Positions 1-7,124 of a stretch of DNA of 8,781 nucleotides are shown here, in pieces. Every line of letters starts with the position of its first letter. Position 1 is the first letter of the stretch. Position numbers and translations under genes: made by a program. The notes beneath the pieces are model-generated. The model made no database searches. It saw only the letters and a list, made by a program, of their open reading frames with translations, and was not told the DNA's origin. The DNA is from DATJQF01 sp035505995 (GTDB lineage: Bacteria > Bacteroidota > Bacteroidia > Bacteroidales > FEN-979), in assembly GCA_035505995.1 (NCBI GenBank), contig DATJQF010000176.1:1-8781 (forward strand), read 5' to 3'.

Positions 1-615
<615 letters not shown>

Positions 616-653
616 ATAAGGAAAATTTAATCTCTCAGGTTAATCTGTTCCAA

Positions 654-673
654 AGAAATTGAAATCAATTTCT
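654..673 (-). repeat. Leader hairpin just upstream of 16S
   Basis: A perfect inverted repeat has 8-base arms (AGAAATTG and CAATTTCT) and a 4-base loop. In the leader transcript it can be extended by two C-G pairs across a 2-base bulge. It lies about 40 bases before the mature 16S end. rRNA leaders commonly carry stems that pair with sequence after the gene or guide RNase processing, so a processing or folding role is likely. This is inferred from position only. Confidence 0.45.
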
Positions 674-703
674 GGGATATTTGCTACTCGTCTTACTTCA
701 GTC

Positions 704-714
704 TTTCAAAGAAC
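704..714 (-). promoter_or_regulatory. boxA-like antitermination site in the rRNA leader
   Basis: Read on the minus strand the sequence is GTTCTTTGAAA, close to the boxA consensus TGYTCTTTAA that recruits NusB/NusE during rRNA transcription. It sits about 50 bases after the predicted transcription start and about 90 bases before 16S, the usual place for a leader boxA. The match is imperfect. Confidence 0.5.
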
Positions 715-764
715 GTTATGCATTTCCGCCTTCAGCGGACACATTTTTTTTCAAAAACGGACTG

Positions 765-795
765 CAAAATTACAATCTATTTTTTACTGTGCAAA
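765..795 (-). promoter_or_regulatory. rRNA operon promoter, Bacteroidota type
   Basis: On the minus strand a -33 element TTTG (795 down to 792) is followed by a 19-base spacer and a -7 element TAATTTTG (772 down to 765), a full match to TAnnTTTG. This is the consensus of the Bacteroidota primary sigma factor. Transcription should begin near 758-761, giving a leader of about 145 bases before 16S. The region upstream (796-830) is A/T-rich in runs, as expected of an UP-like stimulatory region. The element order and spacing make this one of the clearest regulatory calls in the window. Confidence 0.85.
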
Positions 796-992
796 CTTTT
801 TTCTAAAAAAATCCGAAAAAGATATTCACAACGCACCGTGGGGCTCCGAAAGCCCTGTGTTAACAGAGTGTTTGCGCTGACAGAAAAAATAAGAACTGTT
901 TCCGGATCGGCAAAGATACAAAAAATTCTCTTCCCCTGCCGGGATAAAACAATGCTTTTTACTGATAAAAAGGAAAAATGTTTCGCAGAACG

Positions 993-1022
993 ATTGCATA
1001 CGGAACAAAGTTTTTATATTTA
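993..1022 (+). promoter_or_regulatory. Candidate promoter of the PstS-like lipoprotein gene
   Basis: ATTG at 993-996 and TATATTTA at 1015-1022 are separated by 18 bases. They match the Bacteroidota TTG/TAnnTTTG pattern except for the last base of the -7 element. Transcription would start near 1029, leaving a leader of about 16 bases. The surroundings are AT-rich, so a chance match is possible. Confidence 0.35.
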
Positions 1023-1044
1023 TCCGTTGAAAATAAAAATCGCT

Positions 1045-2031
1045 ATGAAAACCCGCCTCCTGCTCACCGTACTTTCCCTCTCCCTGATCCTGGGTTGCAC
1101 CCCCGGGAAAGCCCCTGCACCCGCCGCCTCCCTGCCCCACCACCAGGGACCTATCCGGATCACCGGCGCCTACGCCCTGTACCCGCTGACCCGCCTCTGG
1201 GTCGATGAGTATTCGAAAACACACCCCGGAGCCTTATTTGATCTGACTTCGGGAGGAACCGGGACAGGACTGGAGGCCGTTCTGACCGGCAAGGCCGACA
1301 TCGGCATGGTCTCCAACGAGATCCCCTATGAGGCGGATAAGGTGCTGTGGAATGCCCCCGTGGCCCGACTGGCCGTGGTCCCCGTGATCAATGCAAAAAA
1401 TCCCTTCCTCGACCTGATCCGGGAGAAAGGGATCACCCACGACCAGCTCTCCGGAATCTTTGCCGGCACCGGGCCGGCATCCTGGAACCGCCTTTACGGC
1501 TCGCCAAAGGAAACCCCGATCCATGTGTATGTCAGGGCCGACAAGGCAGGGGCCAGCCAGGTCTGGCAGAACTTCCTGTTCCTGGATTCAACGGAGATCA
1601 AAGGAATCCCGGTGAACGGAGAAGATCAGCTGATCGATCAAGTGATCCGCGACCCGCTGGCCATCAGCTACTGCAACTTTGTGAATGCCTGCAACCCTGC
1701 CGCCGGGAAGATCCGCGACGGGATCCTGGTCCTCGCCATCGACATCAACCACAACGGGAAGATCGATCCCCGGGAGGATTATACCGGAGACTACACCACC
1801 CTGCAGCGGGCCATGTGGTCGGGCCGGTATCCCCATGTCCTCGTACGGGACCTCTATTTTGTCATGAAAGGGAAACCCGCTTCCCGGGAAGTGGTTGATT
1901 TTCTGAAATGGATCCTCACCGAAGGGCAGAACCTGATCCCCAATGCGGGGTATATTGAGCTGCATACCAGCGAGATACGTTGCAGGATGAATTTCCTGAA
2001 CCAGATCGATTCATTACCGGGGGCCCGGTAG
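1045..2031 (+). CDS. PstS-like phosphate-type substrate-binding lipoprotein
   Basis: A 328-residue lipoprotein of the periplasmic binding protein type related to PstS. The N-terminus is a lipoprotein signal: MKTR, a hydrophobic run, then the lipobox L-I-L-G-C with the lipidated Cys at 18. This is why the start is placed at 1045, although the frame is open from 718. The mature part begins with the family pattern G-A-Y-A-L-Y-P-L (41-48), followed by the S-G-G-T-G-T-G anion-binding turn (69-75), G-K-A-D-I-G (82-87), and a hinge segment ending in R-A-D-K-A-G-A (164-170). Residues 233-244 form a textbook EF-hand loop pattern (D, N, N, G, I, D, E at loop positions 1, 3, 5, 6, 8, 9, 12), so Ca2+ binding is plausible. 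Two Cys (210, 216) might form a disulfide. No pstC, pstA or pstB gene is nearby, so transport is not shown; phosphate sensing, scavenging or another anion are alternatives. The family call is firm, the ligand is not. Confidence 0.85.
   Translation: MKTRLLLTVLSLSLILGCTPGKAPAPAASLPHHQGPIRITGAYALYPLTRLWVDEYSKTHPGALFDLTSGGTGTGLEAVLTGKADIGMVSNEIPYEADKVLWNAPVARLAVVPVINAKNPFLDLIREKGITHDQLSGIFAGTGPASWNRLYGSPKETPIHVYVRADKAGASQVWQNFLFLDSTEIKGIPVNGEDQLIDQVIRDPLAISYCNFVNACNPAAGKIRDGILVLAIDINHNGKIDPREDYTGDYTTLQRAMWSGRYPHVLVRDLYFVMKGKPASREVVDFLKWILTEGQNLIPNAGYIELHTSEIRCRMNFLNQIDSLPGAR
2015..2030 (+). repeat. GC-rich inverted repeat overlapping the lipoprotein stop codon
   Basis: TACCGGG and CCCGGTA are perfect 7-base arms around two G residues; sterically, 6 pairs with a 4-base loop are more likely. 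The right arm runs into the TAG stop codon of the lipoprotein gene (2029-2031). No U-run follows, so it is a poor intrinsic terminator. It could protect the 3' end or attenuate read-through. Confidence 0.3.
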
Positions 2032-2101
2032 CTCCTTTCCGGAACCGGTTTGTACAATTTTCCGGGCAACTTTTATCAGACCTCCGTGTTTTACTATTAA
2101 A

Positions 2102-2131
2102 TTTGTTCCCTCGTAGTATATTATATATGGT
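2102..2131 (+). promoter_or_regulatory. Weak promoter candidate for the barrel protein gene
   Basis: TTTG at 2102-2105 is followed after 18 bases by TATATGGT at 2124-2131. The -33 element is perfect but the -7 element keeps only the TA and first T of TAnnTTTG. The 119-base gap and the AT-rich stretch at 2090-2135 make an own promoter plausible. Confidence 0.25.
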
Positions 2132-2150
2132 ATAGAACAAACCCGGTTTC

Positions 2151-2792
2151 ATGTACGTTAAATCTGCCAAAATCCTGATCCTTCTCCTGCTGCTGATGCT
2201 GGCATTCCCGCCGGGCGCCCGCTCCCAGGAATCCGATAAGAGCAAGAAGGATAAATTCTGGCACCGGGTCTCGGTAGGCGGTAACCTCGGATTCCAGTTC
2301 GGCTCCGTCGCCGGGATCGTGATCACCCCCGAAGTCAAGGTGAGGATCGTTGACCAGCTTTACGGGGGACTTGGGTTTACCTATGAATACAACCATTTCA
2401 AGAACTATTACTACGATACGAAATCCCAGCAATACCTGGATTTCAACCTGAATATATTCGGGGGGCGGATATTCTTCCGGTATTACCTGGCCAGTATTTT
2501 CAACAACTTCCTGGGGAACATTTTCGCCCATGTGGAATACGAATACCTTACCTATACCTGGCCCTATGTGGTGGACAATAATGGAAACATCGTGGATTAT
2601 ACCAATACGGTGAAATATTCCAAGGGCAGGCAGGTTATCGAGGTCAACAGCCTGTTCGTGGGAGCCGGGTACAAGCAGCCGCTTTCCAACAAAGTCTACC
2701 TGGACCTGCTCATCCTGTTCAACCTGAACGAGACGTATTACTCGCCCTATTCCAATCCCCTGTTCCGCCTGGGATTCGGATATCAGTTCTAG
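2151..2792 (+). CDS. Outer-membrane beta-barrel protein, function unknown
   Basis: A 213-residue exported protein. Residues 1-25 are a Sec signal peptide (basic start, long Leu-rich core, A-R-S before Q26). After a short charged linker (E27 to K34) the protein is made of alternating hydrophobic and polar strands rich in Gly, Tyr, Phe and Asn. Examples are the segments around 39-50, 69-81, 90-112 and 123-135, separated by polar turns. It ends in Phe after an aromatic strand (G-F-G-Y-Q-F), the usual C-terminal signal for BAM-dependent insertion. The size fits an 8-stranded barrel of the OmpA/OmpW-like kind common in Bacteroidota. No enzymatic motif is seen. It follows the PstS-like gene in the same direction with a 119-base gap, so joint transcription is possible but not shown. 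The ATG at 2151 is chosen because it gives a complete signal peptide. Confidence 0.75.
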   Translation: MYVKSAKILILLLLLMLAFPPGARSQESDKSKKDKFWHRVSVGGNLGFQFGSVAGIVITPEVKVRIVDQLYGGLGFTYEYNHFKNYYYDTKSQQYLDFNLNIFGGRIFFRYYLASIFNNFLGNIFAHVEYEYLTYTWPYVVDNNGNIVDYTNTVKYSKGRQVIEVNSLFVGAGYKQPLSNKVYLDLLILFNLNETYYSPYSNPLFRLGFGYQF

Positions 2793-2808
2793 GAGGAAGA
2801 AACCTCCT
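2791..2808. terminator. Hairpin between convergent genes, possible two-way terminator
   Basis: AGGAGG (2791-2796) and CCTCCT (2803-2808) form a 6-pair stem with a 6-base loop, located in the 21-base gap between the convergent barrel gene and pepD. It overlaps the barrel gene's TAG stop. There is no good U-run on either strand, so it would be a weak intrinsic terminator at best. The position between two converging genes is the main argument. Confidence 0.4.
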
Positions 2809-2813
2809 GCCTC

Positions 2814-4265
2814 TTAAATCCTCTTTAACACCTCAACCAGCAGTTCCCAGAATTTCTCCGTGCTGCGGATGTCCAGCCTCTCGTCGGGGGAATGCGCTCC
2901 CTTGATGGTCGGACCGAAAGAAACCATGTCCATCCCCGGATAGATCGCGCCAATCAGGCCGCACTCCAGGCCGGCATGGATGGCCAGGACCTTCGGGTCC
3001 TCCCCGAAAAGCTTCCGGTACGACTCCACCGTCGCCTTCAGTACCTGCGATCCCGGATCGGGGCGCCATCCCGGGTAACCGGTCGAATGCTCCACGCGGG
3101 CCCCTCCCAGCAGGAAAACGCTTTCCACCATATCCGCCACATCCCGTTTGGAGGATTCCACGGAGCTCCGCTGACTGGTGGTCACCAGGACCTGTTTTTC
3201 GTCCGATCTGACCGACGCCAGGTTGGTTGAGGTCTCTACAAAGCCCTGGATCTCACGGGAATACTCGATCACACCATGGGGACAGGCGTACAATGAATTC
3301 AATACCCGGTTCTGCAGGTCTCCTGACATAATGGCAGTGGGTTTGTCGGTGGGTTCTGCATTGAATTGCAATCCTGGTTCGGTTACATGAAGCTCTTCCG
3401 TGAGCACCTGATGATATTCTTTCACATAAGCTTCGAATTCCTTCTTTTTCGAAGCAGGAATGATCACCTCCGAGAATCCTTCTCGGGCGATCGCATTCCT
3501 TAAATTCCCCGCGCTGAGCGTGGCCACTTTCAGATCGAACTTCCGGGAAGCGTTCCACAGGAACCGGCCCAGGATCTTGACCGCGTTCCCCAGTCCTTTG
3601 TTGATATCATCGCCCGAGTGCCCTCCTTTTAAGCCGGTGATGCCGACGCGGTAAGCCACGCTGCCGGACGGTACCTTCTCTGCCGATGCTTCGAAGGTGG
3701 CTACCGTATCCATGCCGCCGGCGCACCCGATAAAGATCTGTCCCTCATCCTCCGAGTCGAGGTTCAGCAGGACACTCCCTTCCAGGAACCCGGCTTTCAG
3801 CCCGAAAGCGCCGGTCAGCCCGGTCTCTTCATCCACCGTGAACAGGCATTCCAGCGGTCCGTGGGAAATATCCTTTGAATCCAGGATGGCCAGGGCAGCG
3901 GCTATCCCGATCCCGTCGTCGGCCCCCAGGGTGGTTCCCTTTGCTTTCACCCAACCATCATCGGCGTAGGGAAGGATCGGGTCCTTATCGAAATCATGCA
4001 CGGTGGCTGCGTTTTTCTCGCACACCATATCAATATGGCATTGCAGGATGACCGCTTTGTCTTTCTCCCGGCCCGGGGAAGCGGGCTTCCGGATCAGGAC
4101 ATTTCCGGCACTGTCCTGCCGGGCATTCAGCCCCTTCTTCCCGGCAAAATCCATGAGGTACCGGGCGATCTTTTCTTCCTTTTTCGAGGGTCGCGGGATC
4201 CGGCAGATCTCCTGGAAATACTGCCAGAGGGCAACGGGCTTTAACCGGGCAAGAGTCTCTTCCAT
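2814..4265 (-). CDS. pepD: Aminoacyl-histidine dipeptidase (peptidase D, M20 family)
   Basis: A 483-residue cytosolic zinc dipeptidase, nearly the same length as E. coli PepD (485) and alignable to it throughout. It hydrolyses dipeptides such as Xaa-His (carnosine-like) and recycles peptides to amino acids. The M20 metal centre is complete: H77 in Q-C-H-I-D-M, D116 in G-A-D-D-G, general base E146 and metal ligand E147 in D-E-E-T-G, D170 in N-L-D-S-E-D-E-G, and H458 in G-A-H-S-P-D-E. The lid/dimerisation domain lies roughly between residues 195 and 380 and carries the family signature G-L-K-G-G-H-S-G-D-D. The C-terminal half has A-G-L-E-C-G-L. No signal peptide is present. It is transcribed alone, divergently from the signalling unit (118-base gap) and convergent with the barrel gene. 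Nothing is missing or unusual. Confidence 0.96.
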   Translation of the reverse strand: MEETLARLKPVALWQYFQEICRIPRPSKKEEKIARYLMDFAGKKGLNARQDSAGNVLIRKPASPGREKDKAVILQCHIDMVCEKNAATVHDFDKDPILPYADDGWVKAKGTTLGADDGIGIAAALAILDSKDISHGPLECLFTVDEETGLTGAFGLKAGFLEGSVLLNLDSEDEGQIFIGCAGGMDTVATFEASAEKVPSGSVAYRVGITGLKGGHSGDDINKGLGNAVKILGRFLWNASRKFDLKVATLSAGNLRNAIAREGFSEVIIPASKKKEFEAYVKEYHQVLTEELHVTEPGLQFNAEPTDKPTAIMSGDLQNRVLNSLYACPHGVIEYSREIQGFVETSTNLASVRSDEKQVLVTTSQRSSVESSKRDVADMVESVFLLGGARVEHSTGYPGWRPDPGSQVLKATVESYRKLFGEDPKVLAIHAGLECGLIGAIYPGMDMVSFGPTIKGAHSPDERLDIRSTEKFWELLVEVLKRI

Positions 4266-4282
4266 AGCAAAATATTTATCTG

Positions 4283-4290
4283 CAAAAATA
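4283..4290 (-). promoter_or_regulatory. Candidate -7 element for pepD
   Basis: On the minus strand TATTTTTG is a full match to TAnnTTTG, 17 bases before the pepD start codon, which would give a leader of about 10 bases. No convincing TTG lies 18-20 bases further upstream, so the promoter may need an activator or the match may be chance. Confidence 0.4.
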
Positions 4291-4347
4291 TTCTTTTTCC
4301 GCCAGGTGAGGCCGGCGATACAAATGATATCCGGAGAGGAAAATTCA

Positions 4348-4355
4348 TACCTTTA
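4348..4355 (+). promoter_or_regulatory. Candidate -7 element for the signalling operon
   Basis: TACCTTTA matches TAnnTTTG in all but the last base and lies 28 bases before the ATG at 4384, giving a predicted leader of about 20 bases. There is no clear -33 TTTG at the right distance (the position holds an ATGAT-like sequence). It is the best candidate in the 118-base divergent gap with pepD. Confidence 0.35.
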
Positions 4356-4383
4356 CCGGCCTGTTGGTCGGAAGAACAAAGGT

Positions 4384-6774
4384 ATGGCAGGAAAATTCAG
4401 TATCAAAAGGATCCGTTTCCGCGGTCTGGCATTCCGCTACGGGATGTTCTTCCTGGTTTCCATCCTGGTGGTCTTCGTCATCTCCTTCTATTACACTTTC
4501 AACAATTCGAGAAAGCTTTTACTGGAGCAGGCGGAAAAAAATGCCGAGAACCTGACCTCGCTGACCGTGGCCCGGATCGAGAACATCCTGCAGCCCGTGG
4601 AGCAGATCCCGCTGGGGTTTGCCCGCAACTTGGCGCTGCCTGCAACGAACTACCAGGATATCCGCGAGCAGATGAAGGATTTCATCATGGACAACGAAGT
4701 CGTTTACGGAAGCATTCTCGCCTTCGAGCCCTATGCCTATAATAAGAAATTGAGATTCTATGCACCTTATTATTATTATGACCGGGATCTGGGTTTGATG
4801 GAAAAGGTGCAGACCGGCGCCGATTATGATTATTTCACCTACGACTGGTATGCGCTGCCCAAAGCAGCAGGCAAGCCGGTGTGGACGGAACCTTATTTCG
4901 ACAAGGGTGGTGGCAATGTCATGATGTGCACCTATTCGGTGCCATTTTACCGGAACGAGAATGGGAAAAGGGTTTTCAAAGGGGTGGTGACCATGGATAT
5001 CTCCCTGTTCTCGCTCGACAGCATTGTTTCCAGTGTCCACCTGTTCAAATCCGGCTTCGGATTCCTGATCTCGAAAGCGGGGAAGGTGATCACCTATCCC
5101 GACCGGCAGCTGGTGAATGAGGACTTTTATCAGTTCGTTCGCCAGAATGAGAAGCTGAGGCTGATCGGCCGGAAGATGATGAACGGCGAATCGGGATTTG
5201 AGAACCTGACGGGTCTGACCCGGAACAAGAATGAGCGGAACTGGATCTATTATGCCCCGGTGCCCTCCACGGGCTGGTCGCTCGGGGTGATCATCCCGGA
5301 AAATGAGCTGTATGCCGGGCTGATCGGATTCTTCTACCGGCTGTTCGGGGTCTTCCTGCTGGGGATCTTCGCCATCTTCCTGATCACGATCCTGCTAACC
5401 CGGAAATTCATGAAGCCGATCTCGCAGCTGGCCAAAGCCACGCATGAGATCGGGAAAGGGAACTTCAATGCCCCGCTGCCGGTTTACCGGTCGCGCGACG
5501 AGATCTCCCAGCTCAGCAATTCTTTCCTGCTGATGCAGGAGGAGCTGAACAATTATCTCCGCAACCTGAAAGAGGCCGTGTCGGCAAGGGAAAAGATCGA
5601 AAGCGAACTCACCGTGGCCCGCGACATCCAGATGGGCATGCTCCCCGTTTCCTTCCCGGACCGCAACGACTGCGAGCTGTTCGCCCTGCTGAAATCGGCC
5701 CGGGAAGTCGGTGGCGATCTCTACGATTTTTTCTTCCCCGCCCATGACCGCTTGTTTATGGCGGTGGGAGATGTTTCGGGCAAGGGGGTGCCCGCTTCGC
5801 TTTTCATGGCCATCACCCGGACCCTTTTCCGGGCAAGGATGACCGACGGTGCCTCCCTTTGCACGGTCATGGAAGGGATCAACCGCGAGCTGGTGAAGGA
5901 GAACCCGAACCAGATCTTCGTGACGTTCCTGGCCGCCATCCTCGATCTGAACCTGGGAACGCTGGAGATCTGCAATGCCGGCCACAATTCTCCGATGATC
6001 CTGCGCCGGAACGGCAGCATCGAAAGGTTGGCGAACTCCGGCAATATCCCGCTGGGGGTCAGGGAAACAGCAACCTATCCGTGCCAGCAGGCGGATCTCC
6101 GGCCGGGAGATACGGTCCTGTGCTATACGGATGGCATCACGGAAGCCTGTAATCCGAAGGAGGAGCTTTACCGGGAAAAGAGAATCCTTGATTTTCTTTC
6201 CGGATGCGGGGAAAGATCGCCCCGGCAAATAGCGGAATCGCTGCTGCAGGATGTCAGGAAATTCGAAGAGGGGAATGAGCAATCGGATGACATCACCCTG
6301 CTGGCGTTGAAGTACAAGGGGCGCCAGGGTGAAGCGGGACCCGGTGAGGATGCCCGGGAGATCGTCCTGCAGAACCGGGCCGAAGAGATGGAGATCCTAG
6401 CCGATACCCTGGAGGAACTGGCGGAGAAGTGGTCCCTGGATCCGAGGACGGCCATGGAGACCCACCTGATCCTGGAGGAACTGGTATCGAACATTATCTT
6501 TTATGCCTATGAGGATCCCGGGATGCATTCGATCCGGATCCGGCTGGAGAAGCAGGGAGACCATCTGGTCCTGACTGTCACCGATGACGGGAAGCCCTTC
6601 AACCTGATGGAAATCCCCGACGATGCCGATTACCGGGAACCGGCTGAGAACCGGAAAGTAGGTGGCCTGGGAATACACTTTATCAAAACCCTCGCCGGGA
6701 AAATAGAATATTCACGAACCGGCGACCGGAACATCGTGAAAGTGATCAAAAACATACACTCAAAACCTGACTGA
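4384..6774 (+). CDS. Membrane sensor fused to SpoIIE-type phosphatase and RsbW-type serine kinase
   Basis: A 796-residue inner-membrane signalling protein. In order: a basic N-terminus; TM1 about 18-38; a periplasmic dCache-type sensor about 40-305 (D-W-Y near 155, W-T-E-P-Y at 167-171, G-V-V-T-M-D-I at 200-206); TM2 about 313-338; HAMP about 339-392 (P345, D372-E373); a helical linker ending in R-D-I-Q-M-G-M-L-P (413-421); a PP2C/SpoIIE phosphatase about 425-645; and an RsbW/SpoIIAB-type ATPase-kinase about 655-790. The phosphatase keeps its metal aspartates: D445 (G-G-D), D463 (V-G-D-V-S-G-K-G), D583 (Y-T-D-G) and D635/D636. The kinase keeps the N-box (E699, N703), D734-x-G736 and the G-G-L-G lid (760-763). 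Thus dephosphorylating and phosphorylating domains share one chain, as in Vibrio SypE but in the opposite order. The likely substrate is the STAS protein encoded 3 bases downstream. The frame is open from 4003, but that would overlap pepD; M1 at 4384 gives a normal N-terminus before TM1. The ligand is unknown. Confidence 0.92.
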   Translation: MAGKFSIKRIRFRGLAFRYGMFFLVSILVVFVISFYYTFNNSRKLLLEQAEKNAENLTSLTVARIENILQPVEQIPLGFARNLALPATNYQDIREQMKDFIMDNEVVYGSILAFEPYAYNKKLRFYAPYYYYDRDLGLMEKVQTGADYDYFTYDWYALPKAAGKPVWTEPYFDKGGGNVMMCTYSVPFYRNENGKRVFKGVVTMDISLFSLDSIVSSVHLFKSGFGFLISKAGKVITYPDRQLVNEDFYQFVRQNEKLRLIGRKMMNGESGFENLTGLTRNKNERNWIYYAPVPSTGWSLGVIIPENELYAGLIGFFYRLFGVFLLGIFAIFLITILLTRKFMKPISQLAKATHEIGKGNFNAPLPVYRSRDEISQLSNSFLLMQEELNNYLRNLKEAVSAREKIESELTVARDIQMGMLPVSFPDRNDCELFALLKSAREVGGDLYDFFFPAHDRLFMAVGDVSGKGVPASLFMAITRTLFRARMTDGASLCTVMEGINRELVKENPNQIFVTFLAAILDLNLGTLEICNAGHNSPMILRRNGSIERLANSGNIPLGVRETATYPCQQADLRPGDTVLCYTDGITEACNPKEELYREKRILDFLSGCGERSPRQIAESLLQDVRKFEEGNEQSDDITLLALKYKGRQGEAGPGEDAREIVLQNRAEEMEILADTLEELAEKWSLDPRTAMETHLILEELVSNIIFYAYEDPGMHSIRIRLEKQGDHLVLTVTDDGKPFNLMEIPDDADYREPAENRKVGGLGIHFIKTLAGKIEYSRTGDRNIVKVIKNIHSKPD

Positions 6775-6777
6775 CGA

Positions 6778-7113
6778 ATGGAACTGACGGAAGTGAAAAA
6801 AGAGAACCATGTGGTCGTAGGGATCCATGGCCGACTGGACACCACCAACTACGGGCAACTGGAAAAGAAGCTGATGGGGCTGATCGATGCCGGGAGCGAC
6901 CGCATCCTCGTGGATTGCGCCCGCATGGATTACGTAAGCAGCAGCGGACTGAGGGTCTTCCTGATGGCGCTGAAGAGGATCAGCCAGACGAAGGGAAAGT
7001 TCATCCTTTGCTCGCTGCAGGAAAATATCCGGGAGATCTTTGAGATCTCGGGATTTTCCAGCATCTTTGAAATTTACCGGGAACCGGAAGAATCCGAGAA
7101 CGCATTCAGTTAG
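6778..7113 (+). CDS. STAS-domain anti-sigma-factor antagonist-like protein (SpoIIAA/RsbV type)
   Basis: A 111-residue soluble protein consisting of one STAS domain (about 3-100). The hallmark phosphorylation loop is D51-Y-V-S54-S55-S56-G57-L58-R59; S55 or S56 should be the residue phosphorylated by an RsbW-type kinase and released by a PP2C-type phosphatase. G-R-L-D (18-21) near the N-terminus and the helix after the loop (V-F-L-M-A-L-K-R) also fit RsbV/SpoIIAA. The gene begins 3 bases after the stop of the kinase-phosphatase gene, so the two are almost surely co-translated and the proteins are an enzyme-substrate pair. A short acidic tail (E-P-E-E-S-E-N) follows the domain. In classic systems the unphosphorylated form captures the kinase and frees a sigma factor; no sigma factor gene is present here, so the output partner is unknown. 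Confidence 0.93.
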   Translation: MELTEVKKENHVVVGIHGRLDTTNYGQLEKKLMGLIDAGSDRILVDCARMDYVSSSGLRVFLMALKRISQTKGKFILCSLQENIREIFEISGFSSIFEIYREPEESENAFS

Positions 7114-7124
7114 GCTGCAGGTAG

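Larger units (their letters stand above)
616..1044. other. Divergent intergenic region: rRNA leader and promoter, lipoprotein upstream region
   Basis: This 429-base AT-rich stretch separates the rRNA operon (leftward) from the PstS-like lipoprotein gene (rightward). From 616 to about 760 it encodes the rRNA leader, with a hairpin at 654-673 and a boxA-like site at 704-714. The rRNA promoter is at 765-795. From 800 to 990 I see no gene. There is a small hairpin (GGGCT at 841-845 pairing with AGCCC at 851-855) and an isolated -7-like match on the minus strand at 911-918 without a partner -33. A weak rightward promoter candidate sits at 993-1022. A frame open from 718 into the lipoprotein gene crosses the rRNA promoter and is not considered coding. 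Confidence 0.7.

Noticed and set aside
911..918. Second TAnnTTTG match upstream of the rRNA promoter on the minus strand
   Set aside because: The -7 element is a full match (TATCTTTG), but no TTG lies 17-21 bases upstream, so a second rRNA promoter is not supported.
718..1044. Upstream extension of the lipoprotein reading frame to an ATG at 718
   Set aside because: It would run through the rRNA promoter on the other strand, has no sensible protein character, and would bury the lipoprotein signal peptide that starts at 1045.
4003..4383. Upstream extension of the sensor-kinase reading frame to an ATG at 4003
   Set aside because: It overlaps the 5' part of pepD on the opposite strand and adds residues unlike any sensor N-terminus; the ATG at 4384 precedes TM1 normally.
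5395..6282. Long antisense frame (295 residues) within the phosphatase-kinase gene
   Set aside because: It is a shadow of a GC-rich coding region with clear domain motifs on the plus strand; the antisense product has no recognisable motif.
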